From NCBI GenBank assembly GCA_900547005.1, contig URER01000001.1, positions 84,723 through 148,722 of the forward strand: a stretch of 64,000 nt of DNA. Reading direction: 5' to 3'. Position numbers and translations under genes: made by a program. Below the pieces are notes generated by a model. It ran no database searches. It worked only from the letters and a program-made list of their open reading frames with translations, and was not told the DNA's origin. Position 1 is the stretch's first letter. The number at the start of each line of letters is the position of its first letter. The stretch comes from an uncultured Prevotella sp. Its GTDB lineage: Bacteria > Bacteroidota > Bacteroidia > Bacteroidales > Bacteroidaceae. Positions 26,446-35,114 of this stretch are shown here, one piece after another.

Positions 26446-27396
26446 ATGAGACCGACAAGAAAATGTGATTTTTGTGGCAAGACATTCATGTCAAGGAGTG
26501 GTATGCAGAAATACTGTTCCGAGGAATGTCAGGCAGAGGCAAAACGTCTTAGGAAGAAAAGACAGCAGGACTTGATTAACGGTATTGAGCCAATCATGGA
26601 TCTGCAACATCAGGAGTATCTTACCTTCTCCAAAGCTGCCATTCTGTTGGGATGCACACGACAGTATATCTACAAACTTGTGGCTAACGGCAAGTTGAAG
26701 GCATCAAGATTGAGCAGCAGAATGGCATTCGTTAGAAAGGCAGATATAGAGAAGATGTTTGAGGGTAATCCCTACAAGCGTGTGATTCCTGCCAGCAAGA
26801 GCAAGCTCAGTAAAAAGGCAAAAGCAGAAAAACCAACACAAAACCTGGAATCAACAAAAGGGAAAGAGGAGAATGAGGTGCTTGACTATTATTCGGGTGA
26901 AGAAGTGATGTCCATTTATAAGGTCAAGAAGTCTTGGCTCTACACCTCCGCCAAGCGCAACAAGATACCGATGTGCCGTATCGCTGGCAAGAACTATTAC
27001 AGCAAACGACATATTGATGAATTCTTCGGTACTGCCGTTGACCTCAACAGTATCACGGAATGGGTGACTGCTGATGATGTAGGGGATGCTTTCAGCATGA
27101 GCAAGTCGGCACTCAGGGCATACACTTACCGCCATAAGATACCGACCAAACGTGAGTATGGTCGCACCTATTATTCCAAGGAACATCTTGAAGAACTGCG
27201 CAGGACTGACCTCATGAGCGATGACAACTATTATACCACCGAACAAGTGCAGCAGTTGTATGGTCTGACAAGTGCCAACATCTGCCATATAGTGAGAGTT
27301 CACCATATCAGCAAGGTAAAAGTGGGTGTAAAGAACCTGCTTTTGAGGACGGATGTGGAGCGAGCGATGGCGGAAAGAGCAGCAAAAGGACTGTGA
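26446..27396 (+). CDS. Multi-HTH protein with N-terminal zinc ribbon
   Basis: 316 aa. The N-terminus CDFCGKTFMSRSGMQKYCSEEC is a C4 zinc ribbon. Four HTH_17-like units follow: LTFSKAAILLGCTRQYIYKLV (about 60), YYSGEEVMSIYKVKKSWLYTSA (about 147), WVTADDVGDAFSMSKSALRAY (about 206) and YYTTEQVQQLYGLTSANICHIV (about 266). The repeated excisionase-like folds suggest binding to repeated DNA sites, and the 80-bp-spaced repeats just upstream are obvious candidates. It precedes the integrase gene by 128 bp. Confidence 0.85.
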   Translation: MRPTRKCDFCGKTFMSRSGMQKYCSEECQAEAKRLRKKRQQDLINGIEPIMDLQHQEYLTFSKAAILLGCTRQYIYKLVANGKLKASRLSSRMAFVRKADIEKMFEGNPYKRVIPASKSKLSKKAKAEKPTQNLESTKGKEENEVLDYYSGEEVMSIYKVKKSWLYTSAKRNKIPMCRIAGKNYYSKRHIDEFFGTAVDLNSITEWVTADDVGDAFSMSKSALRAYTYRHKIPTKREYGRTYYSKEHLEELRRTDLMSDDNYYTTEQVQQLYGLTSANICHIVRVHHISKVKVGVKNLLLRTDVERAMAERAAKGL

Positions 27397-27445
27397 TTTC
27401 AAATGATTTCAGTATTATCCATCAATGACTGCAAATAATTGGAGT

Positions 27446-27476
27446 CACGGAAGTATCATTCAGTTATTTTGCAGCC
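27446..27476 (+). promoter_or_regulatory. Shared upstream block before the integrase gene
   Basis: CACGGAAGTATCATTCAG followed by TTATTTTGCAGCC recurs, with few changes, at 29838-29867 before the 123-aa HTH gene. The TTTTGC end is like a -7 region. Two promoters of element 2 may thus be coregulated. Confidence 0.5.
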
Positions 27477-27524
27477 GTGAAGAGACACTTCACCATGAAT
27501 ATTCATCAATAAATCAATACAACT

Positions 27525-28646
27525 ATGAGTAATGTCTGCAAGACCGTATCATTGCGTACACGCAAAATCAAGGACGGACGCATGCTGTCCTATTATCTTG
27601 ACTATTATCCAGGCTATCGTGACGAGAGCACGATGAAAGTCATTCGCCATGAGTCGCTTGGCATCTACATCTATGCCAAGCCGAAGAACCAGATGGAACA
27701 GAAGTACAACCTCAACCTTATGGCAAGAGCCGAGGCGATACGCTGCCGTCGCTTCGAGGCTATCGTCAACGAGCGTTACGATTTCTTCGACAAGGAGAAG
27801 ATGAAAGGAGATTTCCTTGCCTATTTCAAGAAACTGGCAGACAAGAAGAACTCCAAGTGGCAGCACGTCTATATGCACTTTCGTACCTTCACGCAAGGCA
27901 AGTGTACCTTCGGGGAGATAAACGTGGACTTGTGCAACAGATTTCGTGAGTATCTGCTGACAGCACCACAGGGACTGCATAAGAACAGAAAGCTGCATAT
28001 CAACTCGGCAGCCAACTACTGGTCAACTTTCCGTGCATCAATCCATACAGCCTATCGTGACCATAAGATAAAGGAGAACCCGAACGGTTTTTTGGAGCGT
28101 ATCGAGACAATCCCGACTGACAAGGAGCATCTTTCACAGGACGAGGTTATCCGCTTGGCATCCACACCATGCTCTGCTCCTGCCTTGAAGCGAGCCTTCC
28201 TGTTCTCTTGCCTAACGGCTTTGAGAAAGAGCGACATCAAGAAACTCACTTGGGAAGAAATACAGCCATACGGCAGCGATGGTGTGATGTATGTCACTAC
28301 ACGAATGCAGAAGACAAAGGACATCGTGCATAACCCAATCAGTGAGGAAGCCTTGGAACTGATAGGCTATTCACCGAATAAACGAGGCAAGGTGTTCCCC
28401 GATTTCAAAGACTCCATGACGCAGGCACCATTGAAGAACTGGCTGAAAGATGCAGGGATTACCAAGCATATCTCCTATCATTGCTCACGCCACAGCTTTG
28501 CCTGTCTCCAGTTGGACGCAGGAACAAGTATTGCGGTTGTGCAGCGTTATCTCGGTCACAAGAATGTGGCAACAACAGAGGTGTATGCCAAGATTTCCGA
28601 TGCCCAGAAGCGTGCTTCGGTTGGCTGTATCACCTTGAAGAAGTAA
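27525..28646 (+). CDS. Tyrosine integrase of element 2
   Basis: 373 aa, the usual size for Bacteroides-type phage integrases. The arm/SAM-like part occupies the first 180 residues. Catalytic motifs: Arg in LTALRKSDI (near 235), HxxR in HCSRHSFA (near 327), then LGHKNVATTEVYAKI with the nucleophile Tyr (near 357). It differs in subfamily from the tandem recombinases of element 1. It is the likely integrase that placed element 2 in the BspA-like gene. A hairpin terminator follows 20 bp after the stop. Confidence 0.93.
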   Translation: MSNVCKTVSLRTRKIKDGRMLSYYLDYYPGYRDESTMKVIRHESLGIYIYAKPKNQMEQKYNLNLMARAEAIRCRRFEAIVNERYDFFDKEKMKGDFLAYFKKLADKKNSKWQHVYMHFRTFTQGKCTFGEINVDLCNRFREYLLTAPQGLHKNRKLHINSAANYWSTFRASIHTAYRDHKIKENPNGFLERIETIPTDKEHLSQDEVIRLASTPCSAPALKRAFLFSCLTALRKSDIKKLTWEEIQPYGSDGVMYVTTRMQKTKDIVHNPISEEALELIGYSPNKRGKVFPDFKDSMTQAPLKNWLKDAGITKHISYHCSRHSFACLQLDAGTSIAVVQRYLGHKNVATTEVYAKISDAQKRASVGCITLKK

Positions 28647-28665
28647 CCATTTGACAATAACACGC

Positions 28666-28709
28666 AGAAAAGGACTGTTGGAATGATAGTGTTCCAATAG
28701 TCCTTTTCT
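28666..28709 (+). terminator. Terminator after the integrase
   Basis: AGAAAAGGACT and TTGGAA pair with TTCCAA and AGTCCTTTTCT across an 8-base loop, with one mismatch pair between the two stem parts. T-rich sequence (CATTTTGTT) follows. Confidence 0.75.
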
Positions 28710-28964
28710 CATTTTGTTGGTTCTATTTGCTGTCGTGGATAGAACCAATTCGACAAATACATTCCAATTTCTGTTGATATTAAAGAGGAACTGCAAATAT
28801 CCCTTTTCTTCATCCTTACCTTTGTAGTCAGCAATTAGCGGCAACTGTCACTAACGAGAAGTTTAAAGTATGATTCAGAGTATGATATCATATTAGAACG
28901 CTAATAAAGCGTAAAAGAAAGAGTGCCAGAGAACGTAAATGCGGTTTTTACATGCTTCTGCATC

Positions 28965-28972
28965 TAACTTTG
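28965..28972 (+). promoter_or_regulatory. Putative -7 box TAACTTTG
   Basis: A perfect TAnnTTTG stands 41 bp before the ATG at 29013, in the otherwise empty gap 28710-29012. A T-rich stretch lies about 20 bp upstream, but no clean -33 motif. Confidence 0.45.
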
Positions 28973-29012
28973 TGGAAGTTTTTGAACGAATAACAATAAA
29001 ACGAATACAATA

Positions 29013-29780
29013 ATGATAGAAAACAAGACAACTTCAGATTGTACCATCTACGCTTTTGTTGGTACTGCAATTCTCGCCATCTCTCTTGTCGTGGCTATGT
29101 ATGTAGGCAATGACTTTCACCAAAGTCTGTTTGTCGAGTCAATCATCTTTGTAGGGAGCAACATCCTGCTTTGGGCGATATTCATTTCCATGGTGAATTA
29201 TCCCTATGAACTGATGACCATTGGTAGCAACAGCAAGACAAAGAAAAACGTTGTAGAAGCAGAGCCAGCAACAGAACAAGAACAGCCAAAGCAAATATTA
29301 CCACAAACAGAGTCAGCACAATACAGTCATGAAGACTATGCCAAGCGTGTAGAGGCACAAGAAAAAGAAGCACAGGAGGAAAAGGACAAGCGAACAAGAG
29401 CCGTACTTGACTATGTGCATCGTACCATGTCAAGGTTTCTTTATGAGGAAGATTTGTACAAGGTAATTGAGGCTGTCAAGGAATGGAGCAACGACACCAA
29501 ATATACCCCGACAGCAATAAACCGTTTCAAGGAGACGGTTGAGAATATTCCTTTAAGGCACTTCGTGTGGAATATCGCAGAACGTTTGGGTAAGCGTGAT
29601 TACACAATGGCAATGCGAATATCCTTTATCAAGGCTTTGTTCCCAAAACCGTTTGAAGGCTTGGACTACAGCACATTGAAGAACCTGAAAGCACCATGCT
29701 CCAATGATATAATCCCTATTGATGAGCCTGCTAATGGTAGATATGAGTTTCATGATGTTAAAGAGGAAACTCCCGAATAA
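29013..29780 (+). CDS. Hypothetical membrane-anchored protein of element 2, 255 aa
   Basis: Two hydrophobic segments near the N-terminus (about 10-30, YAFVGTAILAISLVVAMYVG, and about 40-62, VESIIFVGSNILLWAIFISMV) should span the membrane. A Glu/Gln-rich coiled-coil region follows (about 80-135), then a globular C-terminal domain (DEDLYKVIEAVKEW-like, about 140-220). I do not recognise the family. It is flanked by the integrase and the replication module and probably serves element maintenance or mobilisation. Confidence 0.75.
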   Translation: MIENKTTSDCTIYAFVGTAILAISLVVAMYVGNDFHQSLFVESIIFVGSNILLWAIFISMVNYPYELMTIGSNSKTKKNVVEAEPATEQEQPKQILPQTESAQYSHEDYAKRVEAQEKEAQEEKDKRTRAVLDYVHRTMSRFLYEEDLYKVIEAVKEWSNDTKYTPTAINRFKETVENIPLRHFVWNIAERLGKRDYTMAMRISFIKALFPKPFEGLDYSTLKNLKAPCSNDIIPIDEPANGRYEFHDVKEETPE

Positions 29781-29888
29781 TCCCCATTGTTAGAGTTATT
29801 CCTTCGTGAATGACAAATGACTGTCACGAATCTCAGTAACGGAAGCATCATTCTGTTCCTTTGCACCAGTTATTAACAAAGTATCAGA

Positions 29889-30260
29889 ATGAATAAGGAA
29901 TTAACTTTCAACGACCTTCCAATGGTCGTTGCCCAGCTTCGGGATGAAGTGGTGGGCATGAAGCAGATGATCGTCAGTCTGCAATCACAGAACAAGCCAC
30001 ACAAGGCGAACACGCACATACCTATGAGTGTGGAGGAAGCATCGGCATATCTCAAAATGCCGATGGCAACTCTCTACATGAAACTTGGCAACGGCAGCAT
30101 TCCTGCCACCAAGCCGGGCAAGCGATACTGCCTTTATCAGGATGAACTTGACAAGTGGCTGGAGACTAACCGCAAGAATCCTGTACCTCTCACGGCAGAG
30201 GAGGAGAATGCAGCCATTCTTGCAGGAAACAAGCGCAAGCCGAAAACCTTAAACTGGTAA
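29889..30260 (+). CDS. HTH_17 excisionase-like protein
   Basis: 123 aa. Residues about 40-95 hold the excisionase-type fold (MSVEEASAYLKMPMATLYMKL, then IPATKPGKRYCLYQDELDKWL). A short helical lead-in precedes it. It begins a tight run with the DUF3987 gene (gap 4 bp). It shares an upstream 30-bp block with the integrase gene, so the two may be expressed together. Confidence 0.88.
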   Translation: MNKELTFNDLPMVVAQLRDEVVGMKQMIVSLQSQNKPHKANTHIPMSVEEASAYLKMPMATLYMKLGNGSIPATKPGKRYCLYQDELDKWLETNRKNPVPLTAEEENAAILAGNKRKPKTLNW

Positions 30261-30264
30261 TATC

Positions 30265-31638
30265 ATGGATGCGCTTGAACTCTGCAACAAAATCAACATG
30301 GAAGCCGAGTCTTTAGCGGACTCAGGCTTCCCTCTTGAGGTATTTCCACAAAAAATGCAGTCCATCATCATAGACATGGTGGTGCACGGCAATTTCAAGG
30401 TGGATTATGTCGCCATGTCCATGCTGTCGGCAGCATCAGCGGCTCTTGGCAATACCTATCGTATTCACGTTAAGCAGGACTGGGACACGAATGCCGCCCT
30501 TTATATCATATTGGTTGGCAGACCTGGCATGGGCAAAACTCCACCATTACAGCTTGCATACAAGCCAATTCGGGAGTATGAACGAAAGCTGTTTGACAAG
30601 TTTTGCTATGAACTTGACCTATATGAGGCAGCATGTGCAACAAAGGAAAGCGGAAGCAAGGAAATGAAGAAGCCTATTCTGAAAAGGGTCACATTGGATG
30701 ACTTTACATTGGAGGCTCTGGTATTGGAGCATTACAACAACTTGCGTGGCATAGCCATCAACTATGATGAAATTCTCGGACTGCTTGCCAATACAGACAG
30801 GTATGGGAAAAATCCCATGCTTGAACGCCTACTTTCCATCTGGAGCGGATGCCACTTGGAGAACACACGTGTCAAGAATGACCGCCCACAACGTGTAGAA
30901 GAGCCATGTGTCAACATCATCGGTACAACACAGACCAAACGAATGAAGGAACTGATGGCTTCCAAATTCATGGATACTGGTTTTCTTGACCGTATTCTGG
31001 TTGTATATCCCAAATCCAAGAAAGTTCCACACTGGCTGGATGAGGAAGACGGTCATGTGCGCCAGAGCGAGGCTTCAAGAAAATGGGCTGACATCATCGG
31101 GAAAATCTTTGGACTTGACTATGCAAGGTGTAATGACACAAATGAATGTTGTCCAAATATCCTTTATATGGACAAGGACGCACATTCCCTTTTCTTTGGT
31201 TGGTGGAACAGAAATGTGGATGCCATCAATGCCATAGAGGACGATGAGGATGTTGAAACGAGGGTGATGAAGCACAATACCCACGTCGCACGCATTGCCT
31301 TATTGCTCCAAGCTCTAAGATACGCCTGTGGCGAGAGCCATCTGCAAAGTATTGATGTGGATTCCATAGAAGGAGCATTACGACTCAATGAATACTGTGA
31401 GAATTGCTATCAACGCTGCCGAGCCTTTGTTGCTGAAGACACCTGTGATTCTATGTCCAAGGAATTGCTGTATCTGTTGGAAGACAGTTTTGACACAAAA
31501 ACTGCCATTAAAACAGGAATGGAGAATCTGCGTGTTACAGACCGTACTGTGATGAACTATATAAAGGAGCTTATGAAGTCTGGACTAATCACAAAGGCAA
31601 AGAAAGGATTTTACGAAAAAGTAAAGTTCGAAACATGA
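30265..31638 (+). CDS. DUF3987-family P-loop protein
   Basis: 457 aa. The N-terminal GRPGMGKTPPLQLAYKPI (near 90) is the P-loop of DUF3987, with the acidic segment AINYDEILGLL (near 167) as Walker B and TTQTKRMKELM (near 233) afterwards. The C-terminus holds a helical winged-helix-like region (TAIKTGMENLRVTDRTVMNYI). Family members occur in mobile elements next to primase-like proteins and are thought to act in replication of the excised form. It follows the HTH gene and is followed by iteron-like repeats and DUF6371. Confidence 0.88.
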   Translation: MDALELCNKINMEAESLADSGFPLEVFPQKMQSIIIDMVVHGNFKVDYVAMSMLSAASAALGNTYRIHVKQDWDTNAALYIILVGRPGMGKTPPLQLAYKPIREYERKLFDKFCYELDLYEAACATKESGSKEMKKPILKRVTLDDFTLEALVLEHYNNLRGIAINYDEILGLLANTDRYGKNPMLERLLSIWSGCHLENTRVKNDRPQRVEEPCVNIIGTTQTKRMKELMASKFMDTGFLDRILVVYPKSKKVPHWLDEEDGHVRQSEASRKWADIIGKIFGLDYARCNDTNECCPNILYMDKDAHSLFFGWWNRNVDAINAIEDDEDVETRVMKHNTHVARIALLLQALRYACGESHLQSIDVDSIEGALRLNEYCENCYQRCRAFVAEDTCDSMSKELLYLLEDSFDTKTAIKTGMENLRVTDRTVMNYIKELMKSGLITKAKKGFYEKVKFET

Positions 31639-31644
31639 CAGGCA

Positions 31645-31764
31645 ACTGAAACATAAACCAACCTGTTTTCAGTATTCATTTGTTTCAGTTTTTCAGTTGA
31701 CAAGTGCGTAACTGAAAACATGAAAGAACTGAAAGCTGAAATTCACCAATAATTCATTTCAGTT
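31645..31764. repeat. Iteron-like cluster of ACTGAAA motifs
   Basis: In 120 bp the heptamer ACTGAAA occurs eight times counting both strands: 31645, 31667, 31683, 31691, 31711, 31728, 31735 (as GCTGAAA) and 31757. The cluster fills the gap between the DUF3987 and DUF6371 genes, where a replication origin of the circular form would be expected. Confidence 0.65.
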
Positions 31765-31767
31765 ACG

Positions 31768-32793
31768 ATGATGAACGAGTATAGATTTCACTTGGAGAAA
31801 TACAGATTGGGTAATCGTTACACATGCCCGAATTGTGAGCGCAAGCGTTGTTTCACAAGATACATAGATGATGAGGGGGAAGTATCCTTCCCTGACAATG
31901 TAGGCAAATGCGACCATGAGCATAGTTGTGGGTATCACTATACTCCTAAAGACTATTTCCGTGAGCATCCAGACTTTCTATCTAAGGACAAATTGCCATA
32001 TCCGACAAGAAGGAATATCCAACCGAAAGTCGTAGAAAAGCCTATTTCCTATATCGCCAACGCTATTATGGAGCGTTCCTTGTCTCATTACGGAATCAAT
32101 CCGTTATACCAGTACCTTTCCAAGGTCTTTGGTGAACAAGAGACAGAAAGGCTGATGAAGATGTATCATGTCGGAACATCCTATAAGTGGGGAGGCTCAA
32201 CCATTTATTGGCAAGTTGACAAGGATGATAAGGTGAGGACTGGCAAGGTCATGCTATATAATCCCAAAGACGGACATCGTGTGAAAGAGCCACGTTCTTA
32301 TGTTGGATGGGCGCATGCTTTTCTTCATCTTCCAGATTTCAACTTGTGCCAATGTTTCTTTGGTGAGCATTTGCTGGCACAGCATCCCACAATGTCGGTC
32401 GCTATTGTCGAGAGTGAAAAAACTGCCATAATCGCATCCCATTTCATCCCCAATTTCATCTGGCTGGCAACTGGAGGTATGCATGGCTGTCTCAACCAAA
32501 TCGCTGTCAAGGTATTGGGAGGTCGGGACATCATTCTGTTCCCTGACCTTGGAGCAACGGACAAATGGAAATCAAAAATTCCATTGCTGCAATCTGTTTG
32601 CAAAAGGGTTGTCATAAGCAACATCTTGGAAGACAATGCCACCGATGAACAAAAGACCAAAGGTCTTGACATTGCAGACTTCCTACTGATGGCGGAAACA
32701 CCGCAGATGGCGCTACAAAGGCTGATAAAGCAACATCCGCCACTCCAACATCTGATAGACTGTCTTGGGTTGGTGTTGGTGGAAGAGTCATAG
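31768..32793 (+). CDS. DUF6371-family primase-like protein with zinc finger and TOPRIM-like core
   Basis: 341 aa. The N-terminus has a CHC2-like zinc cluster (CPNCERKRCF with CDHEHSCGYHY, about 19-55). A TOPRIM-like part follows, with VESEKTAII (near 210) giving the Glu and FPDLGATDKW (near 255) giving the acidic pair. Such proteins pair with DUF3987 in Bacteroidetes elements and are taken to be primases. Iteron-like repeats lie immediately upstream, and the oriT block and relaxase follow. Confidence 0.85.
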   Translation: MMNEYRFHLEKYRLGNRYTCPNCERKRCFTRYIDDEGEVSFPDNVGKCDHEHSCGYHYTPKDYFREHPDFLSKDKLPYPTRRNIQPKVVEKPISYIANAIMERSLSHYGINPLYQYLSKVFGEQETERLMKMYHVGTSYKWGGSTIYWQVDKDDKVRTGKVMLYNPKDGHRVKEPRSYVGWAHAFLHLPDFNLCQCFFGEHLLAQHPTMSVAIVESEKTAIIASHFIPNFIWLATGGMHGCLNQIAVKVLGGRDIILFPDLGATDKWKSKIPLLQSVCKRVVISNILEDNATDEQKTKGLDIADFLLMAETPQMALQRLIKQHPPLQHLIDCLGLVLVEES

Positions 32794-32817
32794 CAGAGTT
32801 GGTAAGGATCTGCGAGC

Positions 32818-32944
32818 ACGCTTGCGTGACGGACTTTCACAAAAGTCCTAAACATAATAGGGACTTTTAGATTCACCTGCTGACGCTGTTCACTTAAAAA
32901 GTCCTTCTATTATGCTCAGGCTCCGCCCGAGACCTGTCTCCAAT
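32818..32944 (+). other. Putative oriT of element 2
   Basis: This block matches the region before mobV1 almost completely: CATAATAGGGACTTTTAG, TTCACTTAAAAAGTCCT, ATTATGCTCAGGCTC and GCCCGAGACCTGTC in the same order and spacing. The arms GGGACTTTT and AAAAAGTCC form an inverted repeat. A smaller hairpin GGACTTTCACAAAAGTCC is just before it. Confidence 0.72.
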
Positions 32945-32982
32945 TATACAAGAACTACGTTACAAGCTCAAATGAAATTCTT

Positions 32983-35013
32983 ATGGAAAGAAACATACCA
33001 CGTGCCGCCATCCATGTAGGCACAGACAAGAAATCGTTCTCGTCCCAAGTGGGCAACGAGGCGGAGCGCAGAGGTTGGGACGAGAAGCGTTACCAACTCA
33101 AAAACGCGGACATAGACAAGAACAACCATTATAACTACTCACGCAAGAGACTCAACTTTGAGATAGTCAAGGGTGGAAAGATAGTGCCTCTTGGTTCCCA
33201 GTCGGTGCCGTTGCATGAACGCTTGCAGCACAGACTTGATGAACTTGGTTTCAAGCCATATATGGATGCCAAGCGTCCCGACCAAGTTTCAAGGAACAGT
33301 CCGAACTGCACTGTCGGCATCATCTTCAGTGGTGACCATGATGTGCTTAACAGGCTTGCCTTTGGTGAACAGAAACTCAATACATCAGATCCAAATGCTG
33401 ACCACAGCAAGGTTGTATTGCAAAAAGGCATCTATGACTGGGCTTTGGACACCTACCGCTTTGCATGTGAGAAATGGGGAGAAGAGAATGTCATCGGCTT
33501 TGATGTGCATTGTGACGAGACAAGCATCCATGCCCATGTGCAGACCGTGCCTGTTGAACAAGTAAGGAAACGTGGGCGCATCGGAAGCAAGTACATTCAC
33601 AAGGATAATCCAGAAAATGTTCTTACAACCAAAGAATGGAGAGCACTTCCAAAAGAAGAACGTGACAACTACACAAAATCGGAAGCGGCAAAGGGTGTTG
33701 TTGAAAGGGTCTCTTATGCCAAAGTGTGGGGTGAGCGAGCAAAGGACAAATCACAATACCTTTCCCAACTGCATACTGACTATTACAACAAGGTAGGGCA
33801 TAAGTATGGCTTGGCAAGAGGCTTCTCTTATGATGAACTTTCAGAGGAAGAGAAACGGGGACGCAAGCACAAAAACAAGGTGGTACTTGAGGCGGAACGT
33901 CAGGCGAAAGTTGCTCTTGACAAAGTGGAGAAATATGCTGTGCTTGCAACAATCGACAAGAAGGAGCTGACCATTCCTTTTCTCAACATCAAGGTTCCTG
34001 TTCAAGAAGCGATGAATGCCGTAAAGAAAGAACTTGCCATCCCAATTCCTACTATTATCGGACAAAAGGCGTGGCGTGAGGAGCGTGTAAACAACATCAA
34101 CGCAGCTATCAAAGCTCTTGTTGCAGCCATCAATGCAGAACGTGACAAACAGAATGAAGGTGTACGCAAGTCTGTCAACAAGACATACACTTACTATATG
34201 CAGAACCTCAATAAGCAGATAGAGGAGAACAAGTCGCTTCGTGCCGAGAATGATGCGCTAAAGACTGAAAACAACAAAGTCAAACAACGCATCTCTCAAC
34301 TTGACGAGAAGGCTGTGGAGCGAGTGACTACTCAACTTGTCTATGCGAAGGAAGAACTCGCCAGTGCCAAAAGTTATAATACCACACTTATGGAAATGTA
34401 CAATGATTTGAAGGCTCGTTGGAATGCCATTTGGCAAGAGCCAGAAATGACTGATGCATGGAGACGAGTGGAAGCACGAAAGGAGGAAGGTGCAAAAGAA
34501 AAGGCTCGGCAAGAAACCGAAGCTAAACGTGAAAGCATGGCTCGGCAAAATAGATACATAGGAGTGCTTGACAAGTTCATCCATGAGGGACATGAAGCTC
34601 TATCTTCCTTTGCCAAGACAGACAGAGTCAACTTCAACGAGAAAGAAACGGCTTCCATATACTATGGCATTATGGCATCTGCTGTAAAGCATAATATTGG
34701 ATTGGACTCTAAAGCCAGTATAGAATCGGCAGCAAAAAGTTTCTTATCTGGTATGTCGTGGAAAGGTTTTACAGACTTCAAGCAAGAATGTGTCACTAAT
34801 TGGACAAAACTCTTCGCCACGAATGAAGTTCAATTCACTGACAACGCCATTGACAACTTTCTCGCTTTTGTTGATCATATGTCATGTAGTGCAGACACAT
34901 ACGTTTCGCTTGGTGGCTCCAATGGCTGCGCCGACCAACTTACGAATTGGGACGGAACTAAGAAGGTTGGATTAGAAACTGTTACACGTATAAAACATAG
35001 AGTGCAGCGATGA
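32983..35013 (+). CDS. mobV: MobV-family relaxase (Mob_Pre), intact
   Basis: 676 aa. It begins MERNIPRAAIHVGTDKKSF, and the active region is HCDETSIHAHVQTVPV. A coiled coil fills about 385-530. The C-terminal domain ends VDHMSCSADTYVSLGGSNGCADQLTNWDG, the part that is frameshifted in the relaxase of element 1. The two proteins are similar over their whole length, and their oriT blocks match, so each might act on the other's DNA. It should nick element 2 for transfer with the help of a conjugative system in trans. Confidence 0.93.
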   Translation: MERNIPRAAIHVGTDKKSFSSQVGNEAERRGWDEKRYQLKNADIDKNNHYNYSRKRLNFEIVKGGKIVPLGSQSVPLHERLQHRLDELGFKPYMDAKRPDQVSRNSPNCTVGIIFSGDHDVLNRLAFGEQKLNTSDPNADHSKVVLQKGIYDWALDTYRFACEKWGEENVIGFDVHCDETSIHAHVQTVPVEQVRKRGRIGSKYIHKDNPENVLTTKEWRALPKEERDNYTKSEAAKGVVERVSYAKVWGERAKDKSQYLSQLHTDYYNKVGHKYGLARGFSYDELSEEEKRGRKHKNKVVLEAERQAKVALDKVEKYAVLATIDKKELTIPFLNIKVPVQEAMNAVKKELAIPIPTIIGQKAWREERVNNINAAIKALVAAINAERDKQNEGVRKSVNKTYTYYMQNLNKQIEENKSLRAENDALKTENNKVKQRISQLDEKAVERVTTQLVYAKEELASAKSYNTTLMEMYNDLKARWNAIWQEPEMTDAWRRVEARKEEGAKEKARQETEAKRESMARQNRYIGVLDKFIHEGHEALSSFAKTDRVNFNEKETASIYYGIMASAVKHNIGLDSKASIESAAKSFLSGMSWKGFTDFKQECVTNWTKLFATNEVQFTDNAIDNFLAFVDHMSCSADTYVSLGGSNGCADQLTNWDGTKKVGLETVTRIKHRVQR

Positions 35014-35114
35014 TTGTTAAAAATAAGAAAAAAGATGTTCTCGTTTTTAACTTCAACTGTTTTAGACGGTCTTTATATTGTGACTATGTCGGTAAAATAG
35101 ATAATAATAGAAAC

